Source of the DNA: CAIOGO01 sp964447445
GTDB taxonomy: Bacteria; Bipolaricaulota; Bipolaricaulia; UBA7950; UBA9294
Assembly: GCA_964447445.1 (NCBI GenBank)
Contig: CAYUSW010000024.1
Location: 1 to 11,411, forward strand
Direction of reading: 5' to 3'
Length of the DNA stretch: 11,411 nt
A program made the position numbers and the translations under genes. The notes below the pieces were generated by a model, which made no database searches, was not told the origin of the DNA, and saw only the letters and a program-made list of their open reading frames with translations. Positions 1 through 6,068 of this stretch are shown piece after piece. The number at the start of each line of letters is the position of its first letter. The first letter of the stretch is position 1.

Positions 1-257
1 CGGTGTGGGGCTGGAACCTGGTCCCCGCGGTGCGCAGCTATCTGACCGCGGCGGACCTCAAAGGAAAGCCCGTTGCCTTCTTCTGCACGATGGGCTCGAA
101 TGGCGAGAAGAAGACGTTCGAGTCGATGCGCGAGCTCTGCCCCAACTCCAAGGCGCTGGGCGAGCTCGCCGTGCTCCAGGCCGATCTTAAGGACCCCGCA
201 GCGCTCGCGGAGCGCGTTGCCGCGTGGGCGAGGGAGATGGCGGCAAAGGCGAAGTAG
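1..257 (+). CDS. Flavodoxin-like protein, C-terminal part (5' truncated)
   Basis: The reading frame is open from the left edge and ends at TAG 255-257. It preserves about the last 84 residues. The visible part reads VWGWNLVPAVRSYL, then KGKPVAFFCTMGSNG, then a helix-rich tail ending EMAAKAK. This matches the C-terminal half of short-chain flavodoxin family proteins: a loop beside the flavin (W-x-W followed by PAVRSYL), then the buried beta strand VAFFCTMG-SNGEK, then a closing helix. Such proteins bind FMN non-covalently and act as cytoplasmic electron carriers or quinone/FMN reductases. The N-terminal phosphate-binding loop lies outside the window, so the subfamily cannot be fixed. The gene converges on the ABC-2 permease gene, with 90 nt between the two stops. 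The GTG at position 3 is an internal valine, not a start. Confidence 0.75.
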   Translation, partial: VWGWNLVPAVRSYLTAADLKGKPVAFFCTMGSNGEKKTFESMRELCPNSKALGELAVLQADLKDPAALAERVAAWAREMAAKAK

Positions 258-296
258 CGGCTCCACGGTCGAGGGGTCCGGGGTCCGGCATGGCTT

Positions 297-345
297 GGGC
301 GAAGCAACTTCGTCCACGGCTTGGCGCCATCCCCAGGCCAAGCCG
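297..345. terminator. Two adjacent hairpins between convergent genes, possible bidirectional terminator
   Basis: Two stems lie between the flavodoxin stop (257) and the ABC-2 permease stop (348). The first pairs GGGCGAAG (297-304) with CTTCGTCC (308-315), including one G-T pair, around a 3-nt loop. The second pairs CGGCTTGGC (317-325) with GCCAAGCCG (337-345) around an 11-nt loop. Neither is followed by a clear T run on either strand, so factor-independent termination is uncertain. Their place between two convergent 3' ends supports a termination or mRNA 3'-end role. Confidence 0.4.
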
Positions 346-347
346 CC

Positions 348-1463
348 CTACTCGGAGTTTCGGCTCTGTTGCCGCAGGACAAGGCTCGCCGCAACGACCG
401 TTAGGACGACGAAAGCGAGAACTCCTCCAAACCCGAGCGGCTCCTGCCACGGCGCGAGACCTTTCACCATGACCGCCCGCAGGACGCGGTTCGAGTACGT
501 GAGCGGCACCAGGTACGACAAGGGGCGCAGGACGGCGGGAATGGCCTGTACAGGCCACATCATCCCGGACAAGAGGACCGACGGAAGGATCACGAGCGGG
601 AAGAAGACGATCGCTTGCGACTCTGTCTGGGCCAACGCCGACAACAGCGTGCCAAGGCCGACGCTGCCGACCGCAAACAGGATCACGCACAGGAAGGCCC
701 AAAAGACAGAGCCGTTGATCACGATATGGAAGACGAGGCCCCCAACCATGAGCACGACGACCGACTGGACGAGGGCGATGAGTCCGAACGCAAGGACGTA
801 GCCGAGGATGAACTCGCCGCGGCGCACCGGCGAGACCCAAACGCGGGCGAACGTGCCGTCGACTTTTTCGCGAACGATGGACAACAGCGTCAGCACCGTG
901 CTGATCATCGCCACGACCATCCCCATGATCGCCGGCGCGAAACTGTCAATGAACCGGACCTCGACGCCGTAGAGGTCCTGAACCTGTACGTCGACCGGGC
1001 CGCCTTCACCGAGATCCATGAGCGCGTCCGCAAGGCTCTTCTGCACCGCAGCAGCGATCTGGGGATCGGACTCGTCGAGCGCGAGGTCGATTCGGCCCCG
1101 CGCGCTCGTCGCGACGCCCATCGCGAAGTGCGCGTAGTAGAGGCTTGTGAACTTGGCCGGAATCCGAATCACGGCCTGGTATCCACCGTCGAGCAAGAGC
1201 TGCTCTAGATCCTGCCCGGCTGCGGCAACGCGCACGGTGAGAGCGTCATCCTTCTCGAGGCTCTCGAGGATCGACGCCGTGAGGTCGGTCTGGTCCTCAT
1301 CGATGAACGCGACGCGGACGCCCCGGATGTCGCCGGAGAACGAGTACCCGAACAAGATCATCGCCACCGCCGGCAGAAGGAGCATGAACGCGAGAACCCG
1401 TCGGTCATGCCACAACTGGCGCAAGACGCGCTCGGCCATCGCCCCGATGCGATGCAGTCTCAT
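348..1463 (-). CDS. ABC-2 type transporter permease
   Basis: This is a 371-aa integral membrane subunit of an ABC exporter. It has the ABC2_membrane_3 / YhhJ-like layout. A cytoplasmic N-terminus leads to TM1 (about 22-41), then a large extracytoplasmic domain (about 45-172, starting VRVAFIDEDQTD). Five hydrophobic stretches follow at about 174-197, 217-246, 253-277, 284-303 and 343-364. The coupling motif REKVDGTFARVWVSPVRR (about 198-215), between TM2 and TM3, is typical of the family and contacts the ATPase. The ATG overlaps the stop of the upstream ATPase gene by 4 nt (ATGA), so the subunits are translationally coupled. It is the last gene of the TetR-LolA-ATPase-permease operon. Two copies would be expected to form the pore with two ATPase subunits. 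The substrate is not readable from sequence; related systems export drugs, lipids or hydrophobic compounds. Confidence 0.9.
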   Translation of the reverse strand: MRLHRIGAMAERVLRQLWHDRRVLAFMLLLPAVAMILFGYSFSGDIRGVRVAFIDEDQTDLTASILESLEKDDALTVRVAAAGQDLEQLLLDGGYQAVIRIPAKFTSLYYAHFAMGVATSARGRIDLALDESDPQIAAAVQKSLADALMDLGEGGPVDVQVQDLYGVEVRFIDSFAPAIMGMVVAMISTVLTLLSIVREKVDGTFARVWVSPVRRGEFILGYVLAFGLIALVQSVVVLMVGGLVFHIVINGSVFWAFLCVILFAVGSVGLGTLLSALAQTESQAIVFFPLVILPSVLLSGMMWPVQAIPAVLRPLSYLVPLTYSNRVLRAVMVKGLAPWQEPLGFGGVLAFVVLTVVAASLVLRQQSRNSE

Positions 1464-2221
1464 CGCTCACCTCCCCGCGATCCTGTGAGGACAAGGAAGA
1501 CGTCCTCCATGTCGGGCACGGCGCGCCCGACTCGACCGGCCGCAACGGCTCGAAGTTCGGTCGGTGTGCCCTCCGCGGCAAGGCGGCCGCGCTGCATCAG
1601 CCCAACGCGCAGGCATCGGTCGGCTTCGTGGAGGTAGTGCGTGGAGACGAGGAGCGTTCGGCCGCGACCGCAGAGATCACGGAAGTGGTCCCAGAACTCG
1701 GCTCTCAGCGCCGGATCGAGGCCGATCGTCGGCTCGTCAAGCAAGAGCGCGTCGGCCTCGTGGACGAGCGTGCAAGCGAGGGACAACCGCTGCTTCTCGC
1801 CGCCCGACAGGCGGTCGGCGCGCTGCTTCGCGCGATCGGCGAGACCCATCATCGCAAGGAGTTCGCCTGTACGCGCCGTGATGCGCCGCCGGTCCATTCC
1901 GTAGATCCGCCCGAAGAACAGAAGATTTTCCCCAATCGACAGGTCGCGATAGACGGCGCGCTCCTGGGGCATGTAGCCGAAGCGACTCTCGACGGCTCGA
2001 CGCTCGCGCGGCATCTCACGCCCCAGCAAGCGCGCCTCACCGCTCGTCGGAACGGTGAGCCCGCAGAGCATGCGAATGAGCGTCGTCTTGCCCGAGCCAC
2101 TCGGGCCGACGAGCCCGTAGATCTCGCCCGGCGCAATCGCCATCGACAGTCCGTCCACGGCGCGCAGCGTCCCGAACGCCTTGACGAGTCTCGCGGCGGC
2201 AAAGACCGGCTCTCGGCTCAC
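1460..2221 (-). CDS. ABC transporter ATP-binding protein
   Basis: This 253-aa nucleotide-binding subunit has every core motif intact: Walker A GPSGSGKTT (39-47), Q-loop Gln86 in GYMPQE, signature LSGGE (138-142), Walker B ALLLDE (158-163) followed by PTIGLDP, and switch His195 in VSTHYLHEA. It should hydrolyse ATP at the inner face of the membrane to drive the permease encoded by the next gene. The short C-terminal tail after the fold is normal for ABC-2 exporter ATPases of the CcmA/DrrA type. The start codon overlaps the stop of the LolA-like gene by 4 nt, and the stop overlaps the permease start by 4 nt, so all three proteins are made from one message. Family assignment is firm; the transported substrate is unknown. 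Confidence 0.95.
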   Translation of the reverse strand: MSREPVFAAARLVKAFGTLRAVDGLSMAIAPGEIYGLVGPSGSGKTTLIRMLCGLTVPTSGEARLLGREMPRERRAVESRFGYMPQERAVYRDLSIGENLLFFGRIYGMDRRRITARTGELLAMMGLADRAKQRADRLSGGEKQRLSLACTLVHEADALLLDEPTIGLDPALRAEFWDHFRDLCGRGRTLLVSTHYLHEADRCLRVGLMQRGRLAAEGTPTELRAVAAGRVGRAVPDMEDVFLVLTGSRGGER

Positions 2222-2970
2222 GATGTCGCCTCTTCCGGCACGGCGAAAAGCGCCGGATCGAGCCCCTGGTTGATGGTGACCACGTCGTAGACAACGGTGT
2301 TCTTGAGCGTGCCCGCCTCGTCGTACGTCTCAAGCCGCCGCGCGACAAAGACCCCATCGGCAATCTCCTCCACATCGAGCACGCGCGCGTCGACGAGCAG
2401 GTTCCCGTCGGTGTCGTAGAGGAGTCGCCGCCGCGGCACGAACGTGTCGGGATCGACCCAGAGCTCGATCGCGCCGTAGACGGCATCCGCTGACTCGCCC
2501 GTCCCGCGGAGGTGATAGGCGCCGCCTTCGACTCCGACGGCGGAGAACGTGTAGTTCGCAAGCTCGTCCTGAACAGTGCGCAGGAGTTGGCGAAATGGGA
2601 GCCACGGTTGTTCGGCGTCCGAGAGGAGGGAGAGATCTTTCGAGTCCCACGTCTCGTTTGCCGCGATGTAGGTCCACATCGAGTCTCCGACGATGATCGT
2701 CAGGTTCCCGGCAAGGTAGCTCGGGGACAGGTACTCCTGACGCATCTTGTCCGGCTGGAGGAGTGAGAGTCGCCGCTCCTGCGTGAGCTTGACCGATCCA
2801 TCCTCGTAGGTCCGGACGGTGATGTGTGCGTCGAAGTCGTCGACTGCGGTGGCGTTGGCCCGCATCCTAGCGAGAACGTCGTCCGCCGTGAGGGGGATCT
2901 GAGCTACGGCCCCGAAGGCGAGAAGCGCGCTGCCCACGATCCCAGCACAGAAGCCGTGATGCGGTTTCAT
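2218..2970 (-). CDS. Secreted LolA-like (outer membrane lipoprotein-sorting) protein
   Basis: This 250-aa protein carries an N-terminal signal peptide (hydrophobic IVGSALLAFGAVA, likely signal peptidase I cleavage after AVA, about residue 23). It has no lipobox. The mature part fits the LolA/LolB/RseB-like fold: an initial helix with DVLARMRANA, then many short beta strands such as LLQPDKMRQEYL, LTIIVGDSMWTYI, AIELWVDPDTFVPRRRLLYD and GVFVARRLETYDEAGTLKNTVVYDVVTINQGLDPALF. The C-terminal strand pair and the LDPALF ending recur in proteins annotated as outer membrane lipoprotein-sorting protein. The half-barrel fold binds acyl chains or hydrophobic ligands in the periplasm. The gene lies between the TetR gene and the ATPase gene, with 4-nt overlaps on both sides. 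This suggests that it hands cargo to or from the ABC exporter, an inference from context. It is not necessarily the housekeeping LolA. Confidence 0.75.
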   Translation of the reverse strand: MKPHHGFCAGIVGSALLAFGAVAQIPLTADDVLARMRANATAVDDFDAHITVRTYEDGSVKLTQERRLSLLQPDKMRQEYLSPSYLAGNLTIIVGDSMWTYIAANETWDSKDLSLLSDAEQPWLPFRQLLRTVQDELANYTFSAVGVEGGAYHLRGTGESADAVYGAIELWVDPDTFVPRRRLLYDTDGNLLVDARVLDVEEIADGVFVARRLETYDEAGTLKNTVVYDVVTINQGLDPALFAVPEEATS

Positions 2971-3605
2971 GCGTTCTCCTTTCGTCGTTCCTTCACGTAG
3001 CGGCGGCCCTTTTCGGTCAGAAGGCCGTCGTAGAAGATCGCCCTTACGGTGCGCACGATGTCGGGAAGAGGGATGCCTCGTTCAAGAAGGACAGAGGGAA
3101 CGAGCACTGTCTGCACAACGCCGAGCAGGAGAAGGATCCAGTAGTCAGGATCCACGTCAGCGCGCAGGTAGCCCTCCTCCTGTGCCTTCTCCATGAGGCT
3201 GCGAAAGCGCGACAGGCGCGCCAAACGGATTGCATCGATCTTCTTCCACAGCCCTGGGGTGACGGCGCCCGGCTCGGCCTGACTGAGGACCTGCGCCTGG
3301 AGCTGGGGAAGGAATTGGGCGACATAGTCGAGCGAGCGGGCGATTCGCTCCATGGCCGGCGCATCCTCGTCGTTGAGGGCCGTGTCCCAACGCGCGAGGT
3401 TCTCTTCGATGAACGCGATGAGGATCGCGCCGACAAGGTCGCTCTTCGCCGGGAAACATCCGTACAGCGTCTTCTTGCTGATCCGCGCGCGCGCCGCGAT
3501 CGCGTTCGTTGTGATCGCGCGAAGCCCTTTCTCCGCGAGCATCCTCCGCCCGCAAGCGAGGATCCGTTCTCTCCTCTCGCTCATCGACTCCAAGGATACC
3601 GGCAT
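2967..3605 (-). CDS. TetR/AcrR family transcriptional regulator
   Basis: This regulator is 212 aa from the ATG at 3605, or 205 aa from the ATG at 3584. The N-terminal helix-turn-helix is clear: RERILACGRRMLAEKGLRAI, then TNAIAARARISKKTLYGCF, PAKSDL. The rest is the variable all-helical ligand and dimer domain. An upstream GTG at 3623 would add six residues but lies upstream of the -10 box, so the mRNA cannot include it. The ATG at 3605 falls at the predicted transcript start (leaderless). The ATG at 3584 gives the family-typical start MSERRERI with GGAG only 3 nt away. The gene leads the exporter operon and overlaps the LolA-like gene by 4 nt. With an operator over its own promoter it probably represses the whole operon until an effector, perhaps the exported compound, releases it. 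Confidence 0.88.
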   Translation of the reverse strand: MPVSLESMSERRERILACGRRMLAEKGLRAITTNAIAARARISKKTLYGCFPAKSDLVGAILIAFIEENLARWDTALNDEDAPAMERIARSLDYVAQFLPQLQAQVLSQAEPGAVTPGLWKKIDAIRLARLSRFRSLMEKAQEEGYLRADVDPDYWILLLLGVVQTVLVPSVLLERGIPLPDIVRTVRAIFYDGLLTEKGRRYVKERRKENA

Positions 3606-3621
3606 GGTATTTATAGTATCC
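3594..3621. promoter_or_regulatory. Candidate TetR operator (inverted repeats over -10 and +1)
   Basis: On the plus strand, GGATACC (3594-3600) is the inverted partner of two downstream half-sites: GGTAT (3606-3610) and GTATCC (3616-3621). The inner pair forms the 15-bp palindrome ATACCGGCATGGTAT (3596-3610). The outer pair gives 6-bp arms 16 nt apart. Both overlap the -10 box or the predicted start of transcription, where a TetR dimer would block RNA polymerase. That this TetR binds here is inferred from position and symmetry. Confidence 0.55.
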
Positions 3622-3642
3622 ACATCGTCCGGACAGAGTCAA
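3613..3642 (-). promoter_or_regulatory. Sigma70-type promoter of the TetR-LolA-ABC operon
   Basis: On the minus strand, TTGACT (3642-3637) is followed after 18 nt by TACTAT (3618-3613). These match the -35 and -10 consensus at 5/6 and 4/6 positions. The -10 lies in a short AT-rich patch inside otherwise GC-rich DNA. The expected transcription start is about 3606-3605, at the ATG of one TetR start candidate. It is the best-formed promoter in the window. Confidence 0.75.
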
Positions 3643-3660
3643 GCCCGCAGAGAAATGAAG

Positions 3661-3686
3661 CGAGGGGCCGCCCATGCGGCCCCTCG
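3661..3686 (-). terminator. Hairpin terminator of the tandem acetyltransferase operon
   Basis: CGAGGGGCCGC (3661-3671) pairs perfectly over 11 bp with GCGGCCCCTCG (3676-3686) around the 4-nt loop CCAT. It sits 21 nt beyond the stop of the second acetyltransferase gene. On the minus strand it is followed by CTTCATTTCTCTG, a moderately T-rich tail. It separates that operon from the TetR operon promoter just downstream. The strong stem makes termination likely. Confidence 0.75.
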
Positions 3687-3707
3687 AAGCGCTCCCTTCC
3701 GACGCGA

Positions 3708-4667
3708 CTAGGGCTTCCCGTCCAGGTACTTGAGCCAACCGGTCGCGCTCACGCCATCCTTCTGGAACATCCCAGCGTAGAGAGCCTCGGCTGGAGGATT
3801 CGATTCCCCGCCGCCACCCACGGTGGCGAAAAGCGCGCCGATCTCCTTCGAGCGCCTCATGCCTTCCGCAATCACAGCCTTGGCCAGGCCTCGCCGCTGG
3901 TGCTCGGGCATCGTGCCGACCGGCTCGTAGTATGTCGAGCGGGTCACGTCGTCGTACCACACGGTCGCGAACGCCGCGATCTCGCCCGTCGGTGCCTCGA
4001 CGACGATGTCGAGATCGCGGCGGTACATGGGCGCACACATGGCGTTGCGGAGCCACGACCAGTCTCCGTCATACTTCTCGTCCGGCTCGTCGGAGTGAAA
4101 GGCCCGCCAGCTCGCCCAGCTTCGTTTCTTCAGTTCCTCGTCGTCGGCCTTCATGGCGCGGATCGCATATCCCTCCGGAACTGGCGCGTCGGGAATCGGA
4201 AGCGCGAGATCGCGCACCCGCTCGATCTGCTGCCAGTCGGCGCGCCGCGCGAAGCCCCGTCGCGCGAGAAGCTCGGTCCGCATCAGGTCGCGGTCTTGAG
4301 CCCACACGTTGATGAACGGCCGCCCGGACGACTTCCCGATTCCAGTGAGGTTCTTCTCCGCGACGTCGAGCATCTCGTTCTCGAGAGCCTCCGTCCGGAA
4401 CTGCGGATCCACCTGGAGAAACACCTGCCCGCGCCCTTCGCAATTCGCAACCGCTGCGAGTTGCCCCCCGGGAATCTCCCACAGGAACACGTCGGTTTCA
4501 AGTTTCCCGTCTCCCAGGTTCTTGATCCCGTGCCAGCGCCACCAGTCGAGGCGCGCCGCCGGCCACGAGTGCTCGGTCCGGCCGTTTCGTAGGCAGACGT
4601 CCCGCAGGAACTGACGGATCGCCCAGTAGTCGTCTTCGCTCCTGTATCGCCGCATCTCGAATGTCAT
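3708..4667 (-). CDS. GNAT family N-acetyltransferase, double-domain (tandem copy 2)
   Basis: This 319-aa protein is built as two GNAT-like halves. The N-terminal half (about 1-155, MRRYRSEDDYWAIRQFLRDV at residues 5-24) resembles a degenerate acetyltransferase fold. The C-terminal half (about 165-310) has the acetyl-CoA-binding motif A: strand YYEPVGTMPEHQ, then the pyrophosphate loop RRGLAKAVIAEGM. The following GGGGESNPPAEALYAGMF is the usual motif B position. Expected activity is acetyl transfer from acetyl-CoA to an amine in the cytoplasm; the substrate is unknown. The ATG at 4667 has GAGAGGAG 4 nt upstream. It lies 26 nt after the first copy and aligns with it almost without gaps, at roughly 60-65% identity by hand count. 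A strong hairpin follows the stop. Confidence 0.88.
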   Translation of the reverse strand: MTFEMRRYRSEDDYWAIRQFLRDVCLRNGRTEHSWPAARLDWWRWHGIKNLGDGKLETDVFLWEIPGGQLAAVANCEGRGQVFLQVDPQFRTEALENEMLDVAEKNLTGIGKSSGRPFINVWAQDRDLMRTELLARRGFARRADWQQIERVRDLALPIPDAPVPEGYAIRAMKADDEELKKRSWASWRAFHSDEPDEKYDGDWSWLRNAMCAPMYRRDLDIVVEAPTGEIAAFATVWYDDVTRSTYYEPVGTMPEHQRRGLAKAVIAEGMRRSKEIGALFATVGGGGESNPPAEALYAGMFQKDGVSATGWLKYLDGKP

Positions 4668-4693
4668 GTCACTCCTCTCGCGGCAGGTCGCTG

Positions 4694-5653
4694 CTAGGCG
4701 CCCTCCCCATCAAGATACTTGAGCCACGGCACCGTGCTGATGCCGTCTTTCGCGAACATCTTGGCGTAGAGGCCGTCGGCGTGCAGTCCCGATGCCCCGC
4801 CGCCGCCCACCGAGGCCACTCGTGCCCCCATTTCGCGTGCGCGCCGCATCCCCTCGGCGATGACCGCTTTGGCCAACCCCTTGCGCTGGTGCTCGAGCGC
4901 CGTCCCGACCGGCTCGAAGGTGCAGACTCGAAGTGCGTCGTCGTACCAGACGGTGGCAAACGAGGCGATCTCTCCCGCCGGTGCTTCTGCCACGAGGTCA
5001 AGATCGCGCCGATATAGGGGCTGCCGCTGGATGCACCGGTACCATTCCCAGCCGCGGTAGCCGTCGGCTGGCTCGTCGGAATGGAAAGCCCTCCACGTAG
5101 CCCAGCTCCGACGCTTCAGCTCTTCGTCATCCGCGTCCATCGAGCGGATCGTGTATCCCGGCGGAGTGGGAATCTCAGGGATCGGATGCGAGAGGTCGCG
5201 CGTGCGCGGCGCTACCTGCCACTCGGCGCGGCGTTTGTAGCCACGCCGGGCGAGGAGGCCCGTCCTCATCGCGTCGGCATCCTGCGCGGTGACCACAACG
5301 ACCGGCCTACCGGTTGTCGTCCCAATCGTACGCAATCGCTCTTCAGCGACCGTCACCATCTCCTCTTCAAGCGCAGGCGTCCGGAATCTCGGATCTACCT
5401 GTAGGTACGCCCATCCGCGGGACTCGCTATTGAGCACGGCGGCAGACTCACCGCTCTCCGTCTCCCACAGGAACACATCCGTCTCGAGCGCCCCGTCCCC
5501 GAAGACGGGCATTTCGAAGAACCGCCAGTAGTCGAAGCGCTGCGGAAGCCAGGAGTGCTCGGTCCGGCCGTTGCGCACGTACACGTCGCGCAGGAACTGC
5601 CGAATCGCCCAGTAGTCGTCTTCGTCCCGAAAGGGACGCATCGAAAGCTTCAT
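4694..5653 (-). CDS. GNAT family N-acetyltransferase, double-domain (tandem copy 1)
   Basis: This 319-aa paralogue of the next gene has the same length and domain order. It begins MKLSMRPFRDEDDYWAIRQF and shares the blocks RNGRTEHSW, GDG-LETDVFLWE, LQVDP-FRT-AL, ADDEELK-RSWA-WRAFHSDEP, YRRDLD, FATVWYDD and GLAKAVIAEGMRR. The acetyl-CoA loop is HQRKGLAKA in the C-terminal half. The frame stays open to a possible start at 5809. I placed the start at 5653 because it aligns residue for residue with the paralogue's start, has GAGAGGA about 8 nt upstream, and because the extra 52 residues look like translated non-coding DNA. It is the first gene of a two-gene minus-strand operon, divergent from the aminotransferase. 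Differences lie mostly at residues 42-52 and in the loop after HSDEP, so the copies may differ in substrate. Confidence 0.88.
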   Translation of the reverse strand: MKLSMRPFRDEDDYWAIRQFLRDVYVRNGRTEHSWLPQRFDYWRFFEMPVFGDGALETDVFLWETESGESAAVLNSESRGWAYLQVDPRFRTPALEEEMVTVAEERLRTIGTTTGRPVVVVTAQDADAMRTGLLARRGYKRRAEWQVAPRTRDLSHPIPEIPTPPGYTIRSMDADDEELKRRSWATWRAFHSDEPADGYRGWEWYRCIQRQPLYRRDLDLVAEAPAGEIASFATVWYDDALRVCTFEPVGTALEHQRKGLAKAVIAEGMRRAREMGARVASVGGGGASGLHADGLYAKMFAKDGISTVPWLKYLDGEGA

Positions 5654-5759
5654 CGTCCATCCTCTCTCACATGATGATTCCGCGCCGAACGTGCGCCGCG
5701 CGCCCGTCGGCAAGAGTGGCGTCAACACACGGACGGAGGGGAAAGGGCCAAGTGACCTG

Positions 5760-5776
5760 TTCGGAACGGTTCCGAA
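5760..5776. repeat. 17-bp perfect odd palindrome, possible operator
   Basis: TTCGGAACGGTTCCGAA has 8-bp arms around a single central G. It lies 107 nt upstream of the first acetyltransferase start and about 290 nt upstream of the aminotransferase start. The 1-nt centre is too small for a hairpin loop at full arm length, so a dimeric DNA-binding protein site is more natural than a terminator. No cognate regulator is obvious beside it. Confidence 0.4.
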
Positions 5777-5984
5777 GTGGGAACAAGACGCAGGATTCGG
5801 CGTACTCAAACAGAACTGGCTACGGCCTTTCGGTCCGTCCTGCTACGCGACCAGTTCCACCTGAGTTCGTCTCCTTCTCCTTGCCTTGTCAGGGGCGAGG
5901 GCCGCGCCACAGTTTCCGGCGATCGCCGGCGGCGCAGGTTGGGCGCAGTATCCATCGCAGGAATCAGGCGGTCAAGGTCCGCCG

Positions 5985-6026
5985 ATCCTGTAGGGGCACA
6001 GCCCGCCGTCGTCGACAGCACAGGAT
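5985..6026. repeat. 7-bp inverted repeat upstream of the aminotransferase
   Basis: ATCCTGT (5985-5991) and ACAGGAT (6020-6026) are exact inverted copies separated by 28 nt. The interval holds GGGC-ACA-GCCC and GTCG-T-CGAC mini-stems. The right arm overlaps the spacer of the candidate promoter for the aminotransferase operon, so a regulatory site is possible. The arms are short and chance is not excluded. Confidence 0.25.
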
Positions 6027-6039
6027 GAGACGATGTACT
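6012..6039 (+). promoter_or_regulatory. Candidate promoter of the aminotransferase operon
   Basis: TCGACA (6012-6017; 5/6 to TTGACA) is followed after 16 nt by TGTACT (6034-6039; 4/6 to TATAAT). Transcription would begin around 6046, leaving a short leader that contains GAAGGCGAAGG before the ATG at 6069. It overlaps the alternative ATG at 6033, which argues against that start. Confidence 0.45.
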
Positions 6040-6068
6040 CTTCGCCGCATGGAAGGCGAAGGCATCGC

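Larger units (their letters stand above)
5654..6068. other. 415-nt divergent intergenic region
   Basis: This lies between the acetyltransferase operon (leftward) and the aminotransferase operon (rightward). It holds a 17-bp perfect palindrome (5760-5776), a 14-bp palindrome CCGGCGATCGCCGG (5916-5929), a pyrimidine-rich patch at 5869-5888, a 7-bp inverted repeat (5985-5991 / 6020-6026), and a candidate promoter just before the aminotransferase. I could not find a convincing -10 for the leftward operon. No reading frame here shows coding character. Confidence 0.6.

Noticed and set aside
3157..4056. 299-codon minus-strand open frame spanning the terminator and TetR promoter
   Set aside because: It overlaps the TetR and acetyltransferase genes in another frame and runs through the hairpin and promoter. 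The sequence is Arg/Gly-rich shadow translation.
3315..4592. 425-codon plus-strand open frame
   Set aside because: It lies antisense to the acetyltransferase and TetR genes, whose proteins show clear family motifs. The translation has no recognisable domain; long antisense frames are common in GC-rich DNA.
5654..5809. 52-residue N-terminal extension of the first acetyltransferase
   Set aside because: The paralogue has no counterpart, a ribosome binding site precedes the start at 5653, and the extension runs through the palindrome region.
5916..5929. 14-bp palindrome CCGGCGATCGCCGG
   Set aside because: It is made only of common GC-rich words (GCCGGC, GCGATCGC), is not placed at a promoter, and is weaker evidence than the 17-bp palindrome nearby.
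5981..6016. Resemblance of the CTGTAGGGGCACAGC stretch to interspersed GC-rich repeats
   Set aside because: Only one short copy is visible in this window, so a repeat family cannot be supported.
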